Positions 31,019-41,890 of a stretch of DNA of 64,000 bases are shown one piece after another. The notes under the pieces were generated by a model that did not search any database, was not told the DNA's origin, and saw nothing but the letters and a program-made list of their open reading frames with translations. A program made the position numbers and the translations under genes. The stretch comes from Eretmocerus hayati (taxonomy: Eukaryota; Arthropoda; Insecta; Hymenoptera; Aphelinidae), in NCBI GenBank assembly GCA_029851415.1, contig CM056743.1, positions 122,232,305-122,296,304 of the forward strand, in the 5' to 3' direction. The number at the start of each line of letters is the position of its first letter. Within the stretch, counting starts at the first letter, position 1.

Positions 31019-31815
31019 GCGACGCAGATACAAGAGAGATCTAACAATGAGATAGCGAAACATTTCCGAAGTTCAAGTTGTATTCGCAGCGTCTGAACCC
31101 GGAGCGATCTAATCTATCCGTGAGATTGTACGTGATCAAGTTCGGTCGTGTTACTTAATCTCGTTGCAAAGTGGTGAAATACTTTATTCTGTTAGCGTGA
31201 ATTCCAACTTTAAAATAAAAACGAATAAAAAAAAAAAATATATAATAAAAATTTTTTTTTATATACGACTCAATGTTGCATGGGTAAGATTTCTAGCAAG
31301 ATTCCTGGTTATGTCCGTTTGGATCGAAATACGAATTATTCATTGTGATTAAATTCGGATCAATTAATTTATTCAAAATAAGAAACAGCTTACAAAGAAC
31401 AATATACGAATGAAATGTTTTATGAAAGTTCTATCTAGAGCATCAAAATTGATTTTATTATTTTATTCGGACGGACTCTTAGTCGAGTATCAAATATGAG
31501 GCTTCGATTAGATTTGGTATTACATGAATAAATCTTGCATTGGAATTCAGATGTATATCCTCGTGAAGGTTCATATAGATTCAGTGTTTAATAGTGTTAA
31601 AATAGCGGATCATTTATTCGAGAATCACTCACTTTATTCTGAACTCGAACATATTCTATCACAAGTATTTGATGTTCAAGACATATAGACTGATATACTT
31701 CATGTTGATTACATTAAATTTCAAATAATATTTTTACAAATTTTCTATTTTTCTATAGTGATGTAGAGAAAGGATAGAGCAAATATTTATTCTACTTGTA
31801 CTTCCAGGTATAACA

Positions 31816-33123
31816 ATGCAGCGGGGAAGGAATGTAGCCCGTAGAGGGCAAGGGCGACGAGTCGGTGCCATCTGGGCACGTGAAATCAACCACGAGAGAT
31901 ATGAAGACCAAGTAGACGAAGAACTGGCACAAATTGAGAATGAGAGACTAAGGCGTCTAGAAGTTGGAAACGACGACGGAGCAGCAAGGGCAAGAAGATT
32001 TGACAATGTGGGGCAAAGGAGATGGCTGAATGTTGCAGCAGCACCGATACAGCCGAATGGGCAAATGAACGAAGCTCAAAGAGTGAGAGGAAAAAGCCTA
32101 GAATCTCCGGCCCTTGAGTCATCGTCATCAGAGGCCAGCTCCGATGAATCTGGATTTGATGAGCCTGGGCGAGTTCCACCAGTGCCACAAGGTGTACCCA
32201 TTAGACAGGAGGGCCAAAATGATTTGGCCCAACAGAATAATGGACCAAGGACACCACCTGTGGATGTAGAAGGAGGAAATGAAGAACAGCAACGCCCTGA
32301 AGTCTTGAGACCCTTTGATGAGAGACTGAGAGAATTATTCGCCCGTTGCCGAGAAGAAGCGTTTGACCGAGCCTTCAACCAAGGAGAGCCACCGCACGTC
32401 GTAGCTCAAAGACAGCAAGAAGAGGCAGAACAGGAACAAGTTGTGCCGCAATTGAATGCCGAAAGACCTGCGGCTGTGCAAGAAAGGCCAGAAGGATGGA
32501 ACGACTTACGCAATCAACGTATAAATAGATATAGAGAGCTCCAGCGAAGGAGACAATTCCAACAACATCGAGGACAGATGAGAGGTGGTTTCCAACGACG
32601 AGATCTGAGACACCAGTTGAATCAACAAGTCATGATCAGGATGCGGGCCAGAGACATTCCGAGACGAATGATGCCACCAGCACCAGGCTTATTTGGAGGA
32701 GTAATTCCATTTAATATAGTCATGGCACCACAAAATAGACAACAATTAGAGTTGTTCGAGGCAATTCATAACGACCGCTTTGTATTTATCCAAGACATGG
32801 GACCGCAGGTTATACACGTCTCTGGAATTGTGGCGATATCGCCAGATATGGACACGTGGAGATGCTTGGCGTGCATCAGACGTAGCCAGGAATTTGGAAT
32901 TTGGAGAGGATGGTGGGCTCACCATCTCCATCTGGTGGGCCTGGCCAGAAGAATTCCCAGAATGCAATGCCCAGGATGCAATACCCTAGCCTTTCATTAC
33001 TTGACCGAACATCGTTGCCAGGCATGTGTGGAAGTATATTCAGCACACAAAAACGAGATAATGATGGGCATCGTATTCGAGTCAATGCTCGGCAGAGCCA
33101 TGAATACCAGGAACCAACCATGA
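31816..33123 (+). CDS. Element B ORFX: 435-residue accessory protein with C-terminal Cys/His module
   Basis: ATG MQRGRNVARRGQGRRVGAIW, preceded by the acceptor-like cttgtacttccag. Residues 1-60 are basic then charged-helical; 90-160 are Ser/Pro/Gln-rich; 170-280 are Arg/Gln/Glu-rich (RERGQM-type composition). The C-terminal domain matches element A ORFX: APGLFGG (about 293), VIHVSGIVAIS, WRCLAC (C350, C353), W366-W-A-H369-H-L-H372-LVG, C385-x2-C388, C401-x2-C404, then KNEIMMGIVFES. Spacing of the four metal-ligand pairs is kept although overall identity is low. No signal peptide or transmembrane helix. Function unknown. It stands in the env position, 6.7 kb after pol and 2.1 kb before the 3' LTR. 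Confidence 0.8.
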   Translation: MQRGRNVARRGQGRRVGAIWAREINHERYEDQVDEELAQIENERLRRLEVGNDDGAARARRFDNVGQRRWLNVAAAPIQPNGQMNEAQRVRGKSLESPALESSSSEASSDESGFDEPGRVPPVPQGVPIRQEGQNDLAQQNNGPRTPPVDVEGGNEEQQRPEVLRPFDERLRELFARCREEAFDRAFNQGEPPHVVAQRQQEEAEQEQVVPQLNAERPAAVQERPEGWNDLRNQRINRYRELQRRRQFQQHRGQMRGGFQRRDLRHQLNQQVMIRMRARDIPRRMMPPAPGLFGGVIPFNIVMAPQNRQQLELFEAIHNDRFVFIQDMGPQVIHVSGIVAISPDMDTWRCLACIRRSQEFGIWRGWWAHHLHLVGLARRIPRMQCPGCNTLAFHYLTEHRCQACVEVYSAHKNEIMMGIVFESMLGRAMNTRNQP

Positions 33124-35227
33124 ACCGGAAGAACTGGGAAGATAACAACGAAGAATCTGGAAGAAAAGAAGAAGGAAGAATCAGAAGTATGAAGCTGTAA
33201 TACGTATAAGTTGTGATGAAGCAGACATATTTTCAGTTATTATGATAAAAACTTTACTTCTATCTAGAGTGGTTTGCGAGGTTAAATCAATGGAGTTTCG
33301 ATTTTATGATTTGATTTAAGAGGAATAATATTTTGTGAGGAGATTACATTTTAAATTCAAGAAAATTAGATTCTTTATAGTTTTTCGAGAAAATTGGTAA
33401 ATTAAGTTTTGGAAAATAGTTACATTTTAAATATTAGACCTTTGAAAACGAGAAATTGGAAAAAAATTAACAAGGAAACAGAATTGATTTAGACTTTAGA
33501 GGTTGAAAAGTTGGAAAGAATAGATAACTAGCTTTTAGATTCATTAAGATTTGCTTGATGGACACACATCATTTAAGTATCTTGGTTCAGTTGGTTAAAT
33601 GGGTTGGATAAATATAAACCTTATTTGCAGGTAGATAATAGACACTATATATATTTGTCAAAAGGAAATAGACTAAAGATTCAAATCGATTCTATATAGG
33701 AAATGTTTAAAGTAGAAGCAAAACATTGTAGTAATTACCAGATAGGCTTTTCAAGTTTTAGTAAAAGTTGAGCGGGATTCAACTGTTGTCATCGAGTGGA
33801 ACTAAATTCATTTTATAACGTGGTATTTGACTTTGTTCATTGATACATAATTAGTGCAAAGGTCTAAAACTCTTGGAAGAATTTCACGTTTTGAGTCAGT
33901 ATCATATTGCATGTTTAATATGAAATCGATAAACATATAATTGAATCTTAATTGACAAGCACTTGTTATCTGGGCATTATTGAGAATAAGTTGGAAACCT
34001 TTTATATTTCACGTTTGAAAATAAATGAAAATGTACAAAATACGATTTATTATTAAGATGATCCAGCACGTCTACATTTGACTTTACACTTATGAAAAAT
34101 TCAGAATCATCTTCAGTCGAATCATGGGAATTATCTGCAACTTGAAAGGTAATTTTAATTTATGGATATTTTTCAGAAGGGTTAAAGTTATACAATATTT
34201 TCTGACATGAAACTTTTGTAATTTTCCTTTTGAAAATTTTGAAATTATTGACGTCTCAGCAATCATATCTTGAGTATTCAAATAAAAGCTCAGTGGAATA
34301 CTGGCTTCAACCTTTTTCGATAGAGACGCCAGGTGGAGACAACCTTAACGTTAAAACAATTCTCAAATTCTTGGACTAAAAGGTTGCACTTTTAAAATAA
34401 TATACCTTCAATTTCGTTGAACAAACTCAATTCTACGAATCAATTCCAAATACCGATGAAATTATGGAAGAAGAAAGTTGAGGAGTACTCACATGATACT
34501 ATATTTTATTACGAGTTTTGTATGAGTTGAAAATGCAGTACATTGAGTAACTTGGAGAAGTCAACTGCGTGACACATCAGAGAACGACGCAGCCAAGACG
34601 ACTTTGTACGTAAGGTCGCCACGTCCTGGGCATTGGCAGCAGCTCGATCGTAGCGCCATAAAGAACGAAACATTCGAGTGGCGCGATTTTCAAACGTATA
34701 TACGAGAAGGCAACTCACGAAATACTTATCACTTTACGAATTTATTAACAACAATACCAATTTATGAATAAGAACTCAAAAATTTCACGACTTCTCGCCT
34801 CTCGACTCCACAGGAAAATAATGCCGCGATAATATAAAAAAAAATAGTCCGCAAACCCTCCCAATCCTCGTAAATTGTGAACACATGCTCACGATTCTCC
34901 TTGTATTTTTTCTGGATTGGTTGAATTTTATAAACCTTCGATTGCTGTCATAACAAAATCGCTAAAAATTAGCGAAATTTGGTCGCATAAAATGAGCCCC
35001 ATCTGGAGGTAAATTCGCTAAGGTGTTTCTAGTCAAATCGATAATCTTTGGTGATATTATTAAGCTGAACGTGGATGCCCTGATAACCTACATACAAATT
35101 GGCGATTTTGCGAAAAAAAAAATTTTACAGTGTAGAGCTTATGCAGGGGGTGAAATCCTGGAAGTTGAGTATTGTGCCAGAAAATGCAATTCATGGAATT
35201 GCATTTTTTCCCTGGGGGGGGGGGGAT
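33124..35227 (+). other. Element B 3' non-coding region with hairpin and poly-G polypurine tract
   Basis: 2.1 kb without a convincing frame. At 35181-35207 AAAATGCAATT and AATTGCATTTT form an 11-bp hairpin with a 5-base loop. A run of about 13 G (35213-35225) followed by ATT directly abuts the 3' LTR and is the likely polypurine tract. Confidence 0.75.
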
Positions 35228-36519
35228 TGTTATATCCTATATCCATGAAAGTTGAAGTTAGCTATAGTCCTTGCCAGGAGAACGTCGGAGCATGATGAAA
35301 TATTGTCCCGCCGTGAATTCAAATGATGAGATTTCGATCGTACTGCGGAAGTTCTTGTTTTCAGGTATCTGCTACGATAAAATTATGCTCTGGCAACGAT
35401 CAGAATTTATGGGATGACGACTTCGACATCACACAATCTACAAATGATAATAACTCGTATATAAAAAGACAAAGCAAAAGCACGCGATAAAAGCAGATCT
35501 CTGGGCACGGTTTTCTCCTTCAGAGTTTTTCCTGTCCACGGGCTAAAACCCGGCGAATGCAAGAGATTCTGAAATCGATATTAGAACCGCGATTATAAAC
35601 TTATTAATTAATCAAATATAAAATAAAGTGGCTTTAACATAAAATATTGTATACAAAACATAGGCTAAAAACTAGTTTATGCAATCGACTTTCTTAGAAT
35701 ATGAACTAAGTATTTTTCTTAAGTATCGTAGGAAGTAGAACTTCCGTGAGAACTTCCTTTAGATTTTCGAAGAACACACATCCGCCTTAACTGCAAAGAA
35801 TATACGTCAAGTTCAATTTTGACAGATGATAGAATTATTGCGGTGGACGTATTTCCTTTTCTCTATTTTCTTTGAATACCTTGGAAACATTCTGAGAATC
35901 CATCAACGGAAGTATATCCGTCGTGGGAACTCAATTATGACAGGCGCGAGAATTCATAAGGTAGCGGATGTGATCTTTTTGTAAATACTTCAAACAGATT
36001 CTAGGAAATTATCAGCGGATGTATATCTTGGAAATCCATTAAGCCTGTCAATGGGCGCATCCGGGAAGTCAAATCATAGAGATTTTACATCCTGTTTTTT
36101 TTAAATAAAAGCATTTATTAAAATAAGCTTACTTCTACGAATAGGCAGGAAGGAACATCCGGCGACGGAAATGATACATCCGTCAAGGGCTGTTTCCGTC
36201 AAAACAAGCTTTTGCCTTGTCGCTCGGTAAGGAGGGGATAACACGAAATTCACACGGTCACCAGGATATATAAGGAGCTGCTGAACGTGGAGACGCCACT
36301 TGATTTTTGGATCTGAGCCACTGATCATCTAACATTGTACTTACAACTTGTACTTAGTGAATAAATAGCCAGTGTTCAACTTATACTTGGTATTTAGATT
36401 TCTCCGCCTATACTCCTTTGGCTTTTACGCCTTAAACTCGAATAGAATCCATCATTTAAATTAGCCGCCAAGAGATCAGCGGCTGCGCAGTGTCGTTCTC
36501 ACCGACACTGGGCGTAACA
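35228..36519 (+). repeat. 3' LTR of element B (complete)
   Basis: 1292 bp, TGTTATATCC...GTAACA. Contains the uninterrupted form of the site where element A entered the other LTR. The last 134 bp (36386-36519) have no counterpart in the 5' LTR and correspond to U5. Confidence 0.93.
36267..36274 (+). promoter_or_regulatory. Probable TATA box of element B LTR
   Basis: TATATAAG (TATAAAAG in the 5' copy near 19405). An AATAAA follows about 90 bp later near 36360, which would make R short and end near 36385, where the 5' copy breaks off. Confidence 0.5.
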
Positions 36520-36523
36520 CTCT

Positions 36524-36905
36524 TGCGCATATATCCCTATAGGGAGAGGGTCGCGATCTCTCTATCTACCCTCCCTTATCCCTAGCACCCTAGCGCATAA
36601 AAATGTAATGAGAAGGGTAGAGAAGTCTTCTCTACGCGCCCTAAAATGTAAAAATCTTCGGAAATCAAGGTATAATAGGACCCTGGCGATGGGCAGGCAA
36701 GCTCTTTCGATCTCGTTGCCCTGCCTCAATTCGACTTCAGGTTTCTTATCTTTAACAAGAAATGTATAGCCTTCAGCCAGGAGCTCGCTCTTTTCTTTAC
36801 TGTGTATTTTTACTTACTGTTATGTATAATAATTCAAGATATTTTTGACCATTTGATCGATTTTTTTGAGCTTATCAAAGTCTATGGGAGTGTTATTAAC
36901 ACGTA
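36524..36905. other. Right host flank of element B
   Basis: No gene seen. Begins TGCGCATATA, continuing the sequence left of 4405. Contains a CCCTATAGGG palindrome near 36534 and a short hairpin GTAGAGAAG-t-CTTCTCTAC near 36618. Confidence 0.5.
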
Positions 36906-38022
36906 ATACGTTCACTGCGACGGGTCCCACGGGAGGAATGGAATGGGACCCGTTTTTGTTCGGGCTCTAGTGTGCACCAAACGACGTAGACACATCCAAT
37001 GGCATACGTTCATGCAGTTTTGACTCATTAAATGTGATGTCAAGAACATATGCGCACGCCAGTTTCAGTATCGGACTTGATTTGTATAAGTTATTCGATA
37101 AAAACTCAGTTTTCGCGAAAATTTCGATAAATAACATAAAAGTAGCCAGTTTTACTTGCACTAATGTATTGATTTGCGTTTTCATTTTTACAGCTCTCTC
37201 TCACTCTAACTCCATTCACTTTCTCCCAATTTTTTCCCTCTCACTCCCTTTTTTTCTTTCCGTTATACCCTTCCCCATCCTTAGGGAAGTTCAGTTAGTG
37301 GGAAAGTTTCCCACTAGGGGCGCTACAGAAGATACAAACAGCTCTATAACTACTTGTGTTATGGCTAAAATCATCTCTGCACTCTAGCAGAAAGATATAG
37401 CCAACGATTTGAAGAAGAACAAGAAGAAGAAGAAAAGTAGCCAGTAAATTGTGAATTCATCAAGTCTTTTCCAATTTTCGACAATGAATTTTGGCTCATT
37501 CGAAAAGTCATGTCAAAAGCTATGAAATGAGCCCAAGTACGCGTAATTTGAGCGAGATAGAGCCGAGTTATCAGAAATTTAGACGCAAAATAACCACGAG
37601 GCAAACCGAGTAAATGGTTGACATTGCAATCGCACTTCCTCTCTTCTCAATCTATTTCATCTCTTCGCGTATGAGGAACTTTTTGTGTTCAGAAAAGTTG
37701 TAGAGTATCTCGAATGAGAACCTGTGTCTCGTGGATTCACGAGGATAGAAAATCATACTCGCGTGGATCCCAATCGCAGTCCGCGGTTCTTGTATTAGGC
37801 AAAAGCTCCCAATCTAGGCCATGCTTGCAAATTACCCGAATGGTACCGAGAATCAACGAATGCCCTGTAAAGCGAAAGATTACATCTTAGGATCACTAAT
37901 TTTGGTAGTTCAATCATTCACTTCATCCCCCATTGCACGATAGAAATTTTCGCGGGTTCCAACGGTGGGGCCCGCGAAAATCTAGGACGGAATGCTGGTT
38001 TTCACCGTCGCAGTGAACGTAT
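36906..38022. mobile_element. DNA transposon or MITE with 18-bp inverted ends and subterminal hairpins
   Basis: ATACGTTCACTGCGACGG (36906-36923) is the exact reverse complement of 38005-38022. Just inside the left end, ACGGGTCCCA and TGGGACCCGT (36920-36953) form a hairpin. Just inside the right end, ATTTTCGCGGG and CCCGCGAAAAT do the same (about 37948-37983). TTAA occurs a few bases outside the left end, as in piggyBac, but the right outer end does not match, so the class is open. No transposase frame. Confidence 0.6.
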
Positions 38023-38627
38023 ATATTCTGCAAAAAAATGGAGCACCCTGCTTATTTTTACGAAAATTAGTATATAATATAAGCGTCGAGTATACCAATA
38101 GTATATTATGCGTCGAGTGCCAAAAATCTTTGTTCTTCACGAAAACCTTGTTGGACGTCGGCAGGGCCGTATTTAAGCCCACGCCTGCGACGCCTGGGCG
38201 TAAGGGCGACAGCCTTCAAGGAGGCGGCCAATATCCCAAGCTGAAAATGTTCAAATAATTTTCTGAAACTACGTGATGATACACGGGATGAGAGTTACGA
38301 CGACTCCCAAAACCTATAGGGAGGCAATCAAACCCGCAAATGCCCGTATGCTCGGACCAGATATTCTGTGGGGAAAAATAAATCTCAAAACCTAGGAAGG
38401 CAATTATTGAATCCGCAAGTGCTCAGATGCTAGGACTAGACTTTCTGTCAGGGGATAAGGACGTGCCCCAAATCCTGGGATAGCAATCAAACGCGCAAAT
38501 GACCGAGTGCTCGGGCCAGATATTCTGCGGAGAACATAACGAATACTAAAACCGGAGGAGCGAGCGGAGGAGGCAATCAAACGCTCAAATACCCGAATGC
38601 TCGGACCGCGGATATTCAGCGTAGGAA

Positions 38628-39528
38628 AAAAAAACTATGGTTTGAGTTTTACGTCTAGTTCCGCCGGTAGGCCCCACCCAGACGGCACCCATGTGCGCGG
38701 CGTGGAGTCGAGGTACGCTCAACCAGCACGTCAGCATACACTGCTGCTAATTACCGAATTTACAGTTTTAGGTGGAATCCGAACCACCGAGACCGCCGAA
38801 AAAAGGCACATAAGGAAAAATCTCTGTGGTGCCCTGACCGGGATTCGAACGTAGGACTTCCGCATGGGAGTCCGGTGACTTATCCCACTGTGCCACGGCG
38901 GCCTCTTATTCAGCGAAGGAATATTGGCTTTTGTATACCGGGTCCCCGCCTTTCGACTCAACCCCGGTTGCCCCCATGGGCGCGGGGCAGGGATACGCCC
39001 TGCCAGCGCATCGGGTTGGAGGGTGACCAACACCGAGCCAGGCTCGGTGATGGCTCAGTCCTCCGCCCCGACTACCGACTTTCGGGCACGGCCCCCAGCA
39101 TAAGGCCGATGCCCACCCCTCGGTGGGGGGTTTTGGGACTCTTTTATAGGCTTCCTGAGAGCCCAAAGAGTCCCTCGGGATGATGGATGAGTCTTACGGG
39201 CTCGCATTGTTATCGCCCGAGGGCGATCCCAATTTGAGTCCCTAGACTCACCCACTCCCGTGGTGCCGGATGGAGATGTGCGGTCTCCTCGCTCCGGCGG
39301 GCGGTAACTGGGGCCGGAGGGTCATCACACCCCAGGGATGAGGCGCCATGCCCCAACCCCCCTTGCGGTTTCCGGGAGAAGTCAAAGCGCCGAGCACCAG
39401 TCTCGGAGCCAGTCTTCTCCCTACCGGCTTCGGGCCTAAGCCCGGGTACGGTGTCCCAGTAACTGGGGCCGGAGGGTCGTCACACCCCAGGACATGGTGT
39501 CCCCCTTGCGGTATCTTCAGCGAAGGAA
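38628..39528. mobile_element. Insertion(s) in the foldback left arm bounded by TTCAGCGAAGGAA copies, with a tRNA-like SINE head
   Basis: TTCAGCGTAGGAA (38615-38627) and TTCAGCGAAGGAA (38909-38921 and 39516-39528) frame two segments. The first (38628-38908) carries on the minus strand a tRNA-like head at 38828-38902 with TGGCACAGTGGGATAAG (A box) and GTTCGAATCCC (B box). The second (38922-39515) is GC-rich and has an internal 33-bp duplication at 39304-39336 and 39459-39491. After 39528 the foldback repeat unit resumes in phase, so these are target duplications. Family unknown. Confidence 0.6.
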
Positions 39529-39550
39529 GTACGAACGTCAAAACCTACCT

Positions 39551-40098
39551 ACCAAACAGTGAATGTTGCCACAACGTTCCTGGAAAGTTGTCTTGTCAAC
39601 CTTGAAACGTTCCGCCAAAGATTGGGAAACGCGTTGCCGACACGTTGGAGCAACAAAAAAATGTCTACCTGATGTGGGTTGCCTTAACGTTTCCAGAACG
39701 TTTCTGGGTGGTTTCGAATATGAATAAATAAATTGAATATTTTTTAAAATTTGTTATCAACTGGCTCTTGTTGTATTCAACCTCAATATCATCGTCTTCC
39801 TCATAGTAGGTGGACACTCGGGTGGACATGTTTCTGACTGAACGCAATCGACGAGGTATAGAACGTGGATCTTCCAAGTATTGGTTGCACGGGAAACATT
39901 CTGGGAATCATTGTACAACCTTTCAAAAACGTCTGAAACGTCCAGAAACGTTATTGAAACGTTGAGGCAACCCGCATCTGGTAGACCTTTTTATTCTGTG
40001 CCATCGTGTTGGCAAAGCGTTTCCCGACCTTGGACGGAACTTTTCAAGGTTGACAGGACAACTTCCGAGGAACGTAGAGGCAACATTTACTCTTTGGT
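39551..40098. mobile_element. MITE with long inverted arms (about 160 bp each)
   Basis: ACCAAACAGTGAATGTTGCC at the left pairs with the reverse complement ACCAAAGAGTAAATGTTGCC at the right. Similarity of the arms continues for about 160 bp (39551-39720 and about 39925-40098). Many CAACGTTTC-type motifs inside. No coding capacity and no clear target duplication. Confidence 0.75.
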
Positions 40099-41735
40099 TT
40101 AGAAGGAAGGTCGGATTAGATTCTCCGATAGAGAATCTAATCCAACCCGCAGATATCCGGATGCTCATTAGATTCTCTATCAAAGCGCATATCAATGCAA
40201 AATTCCAGGGAAGTCGTCAAACTCCCATATACCCGAATGCCCGGACAACATATTCTGCAGAGAAAGCACGAACCTCATAAACTTAGAAAGACAATCAAAC
40301 CCGCAATGGCCCGGACGCTCAAATCAGATATTTTACGGGGCAAGAAGAAACCCCGAAACCTTACAGAGAGACATCCAAATCCGCAAACGACCGGACTCTT
40401 GGTCTAAAAATTGTGTTGGGAGAATAATCAACCCCAAAACCTAGAGAGGTAATCGACCCGCAAACGAGACTTTTTACGGGCAACGAAGGTATCCTGGATG
40501 CTAGGACTGTAATTGCAAACCCAGAAATATCCAAATGCTCGAATCAGGTATTCAGTTGGGCGACAAATCAATCCCAAATTCCAGGAAAGCACAAAGACCC
40601 GCAATCGGCGGATACTTGGACCAAATATTCTGAGGGGTAAAACGAATTCTAAAACTTAGCGAGGAGAGTAAACACTAGTACCCCGATGCTCGGACTGGCA
40701 TGGTACTTTGTCGAAAAACCACGTATCAATCCCAAAACCCAAGGGGTCAGCGAAAAAAAACTCGACTTGTGAATTTCACAAGTCGTCGCACATGATTTTT
40801 CAACGAAGTGTCAGCCTGAGCATCGGGGTACTACAGCAAACACTATAGTGTTTACTGTATTACCCCGTAAACACTATAGTGTTTACTGTAGTGTTTACTC
40901 TCCTCGCTAAGTTTTGGGATCCGTTTTTCTCCTCAGAATATTTGGTCCAAGTATCCGCTGAATGCGGACTTTAGTGCTTTCCTGGGATTTGGGATTAATT
41001 TGTCCTCTAACTGAATACCTGACCCGAGCATACGGGCGTTTGCAGATTGATTGCCTTTCCAGGTCTTGGGCTTGATTATTTCTCCAACAAGATTTGCAGA
41101 CCAAGCATCCAATTATTTGCAAACTGGGATGTCTATCTATTCAGTTTCGGGATTCGTTCGTTCTTCTCAGAATATCCGATCCGAGCATCCGGGCTACTGC
41201 AGGTTTGATCGTCTTTCCAGATTCTGGGGTTCGTGCGTCCTCCACCGAATATCTGGTCTGGGCATCCGGGTATCTGGGGGGTTTGATTATTGCCCCAGAA
41301 TTTCGCGTTGATGCGCACCACTACAGAGAATTTCTGCGGGTTGGATTTTATATCTTCCTAAATTTTGGGGTTCGTACTTTTCCTGTAGAATATCTGTTCG
41401 AGCATCCGGGTATTCGCGGGTTTGATTGATCCTTGGATTTTTTAATTGATGTGCGCTCGATGGGAAATATATTTGCGGATTCGATTACCTTCCTAAGATT
41501 TGGGGTTCATACTTCCCTCGACAGAAAATTTGGTCCAAGCATCCGGGCATTTGCGAGTTTGATTGCCTTCCAAAATTTTGGGGTTGATGGTTTCTCCCCT
41601 ACCAAATGTCCAAGCTTCTCTGAGATACCCGCATCTCTGCACATCTGCAAGTTTGCGGCGCCGCCCCCGCCACCCGTGACCTAGCGCCGGTCAGCCCCCC
41701 TCCCCCCATAAGGCCGGCTCTGGATGCAAATACCC

Positions 41736-41890
41736 CACCAAAAAATGAATAATGTTGCCTCAACGTTTCTGGAACTTTGCAATTGCAATCTTCGAACGTA
41801 CCGCAAATAGTCGGAAATCCCGTAGGTGGAACGTTTGAGCAACGTAAAATGCTCGGTAAAATATCTACGAGATGTTTGTTGTCTCAACAT
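41736..41890. mobile_element. Single-arm fragment of the same MITE family
   Basis: CCACCAAAAAATGAATAATG followed by TTGCCTCAACGTTTCTGG matches the arm of the element at 39551-40098. Only one arm is present. Confidence 0.6.

Larger units (their letters stand above)
4409..36519 (+). mobile_element. Element B: giant Ty3/gypsy-class LTR retrotransposon (about 18.2 kb net), split by element A
   Basis: The outer boundaries are TGTTA at 4409 and TAACA at 36519, flanked by a 4-bp duplication CTCT (4405-4408 and 36520-36523). The 5' LTR is 4409-4418 plus 18375-19523; the 3' LTR is 35228-36519. Net length without element A and its ATCC duplication is about 18,155 bp. Order: 5' LTR lacking U5, 5'-truncated gag, pol, 6.7 kb of non-coding DNA, an accessory ORF, 2.1 kb of non-coding DNA, poly-G polypurine tract, 3' LTR. 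The LTRs differ at roughly eight positions I noticed over 1.15 kb, so B is older than A, as the nesting requires. U5, primer site and leader are missing, so the copy cannot be autonomous. Confidence 0.92.
38162..41722. mobile_element. Foldback element with arms of about 85-bp degenerate repeats and hAT-like ends
   Basis: The left end CAGGGCCGTATTTAAG and right end (reverse complement) CAGAGCCGGCCTTATG resemble hAT termini. The left arm consists of diverged units of about 85 bp with cores such as CGCAAATGCCCG, ATGCTCGGACC and GATATTCTG (38290-38627 and 40140-40720). The right arm (40830-41660) carries the same units inverted. The arms meet around 40651-40676 and 40890-40915, which are exact 26-bp complements. 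No matching 8-bp target duplication was found, and no transposase frame. Two younger insertions sit in the left arm. Confidence 0.65.

Noticed and set aside
31734..32989. Minus-strand and alternate frames over ORFX of element B
   Set aside because: Shadows of the ORFX frame; no independent support.
36898..36906. Firm piggyBac assignment from the TTAA left of the 36906 end
   Set aside because: No TTAA at the right end, so the class is left open.
38828..38902. Functional tRNA gene on the minus strand
   Set aside because: The anticodon loop is too long and the segment sits inside a duplicated-target insertion, so a SINE head is more likely.
38731..39541. Several GC-rich frames of 66-102 codons on both strands; rDNA or bacterial insert considered
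   Set aside because: No domains; explained by the GC-rich insertion bounded by 13-bp duplications. No rRNA blocks recognised.
38162..41722. A clean hAT transposon with 8-bp target duplication
   Set aside because: The flanks (GACGTCGG and GATGCAAA) do not match and there is no transposase, so only hAT-like ends are claimed.
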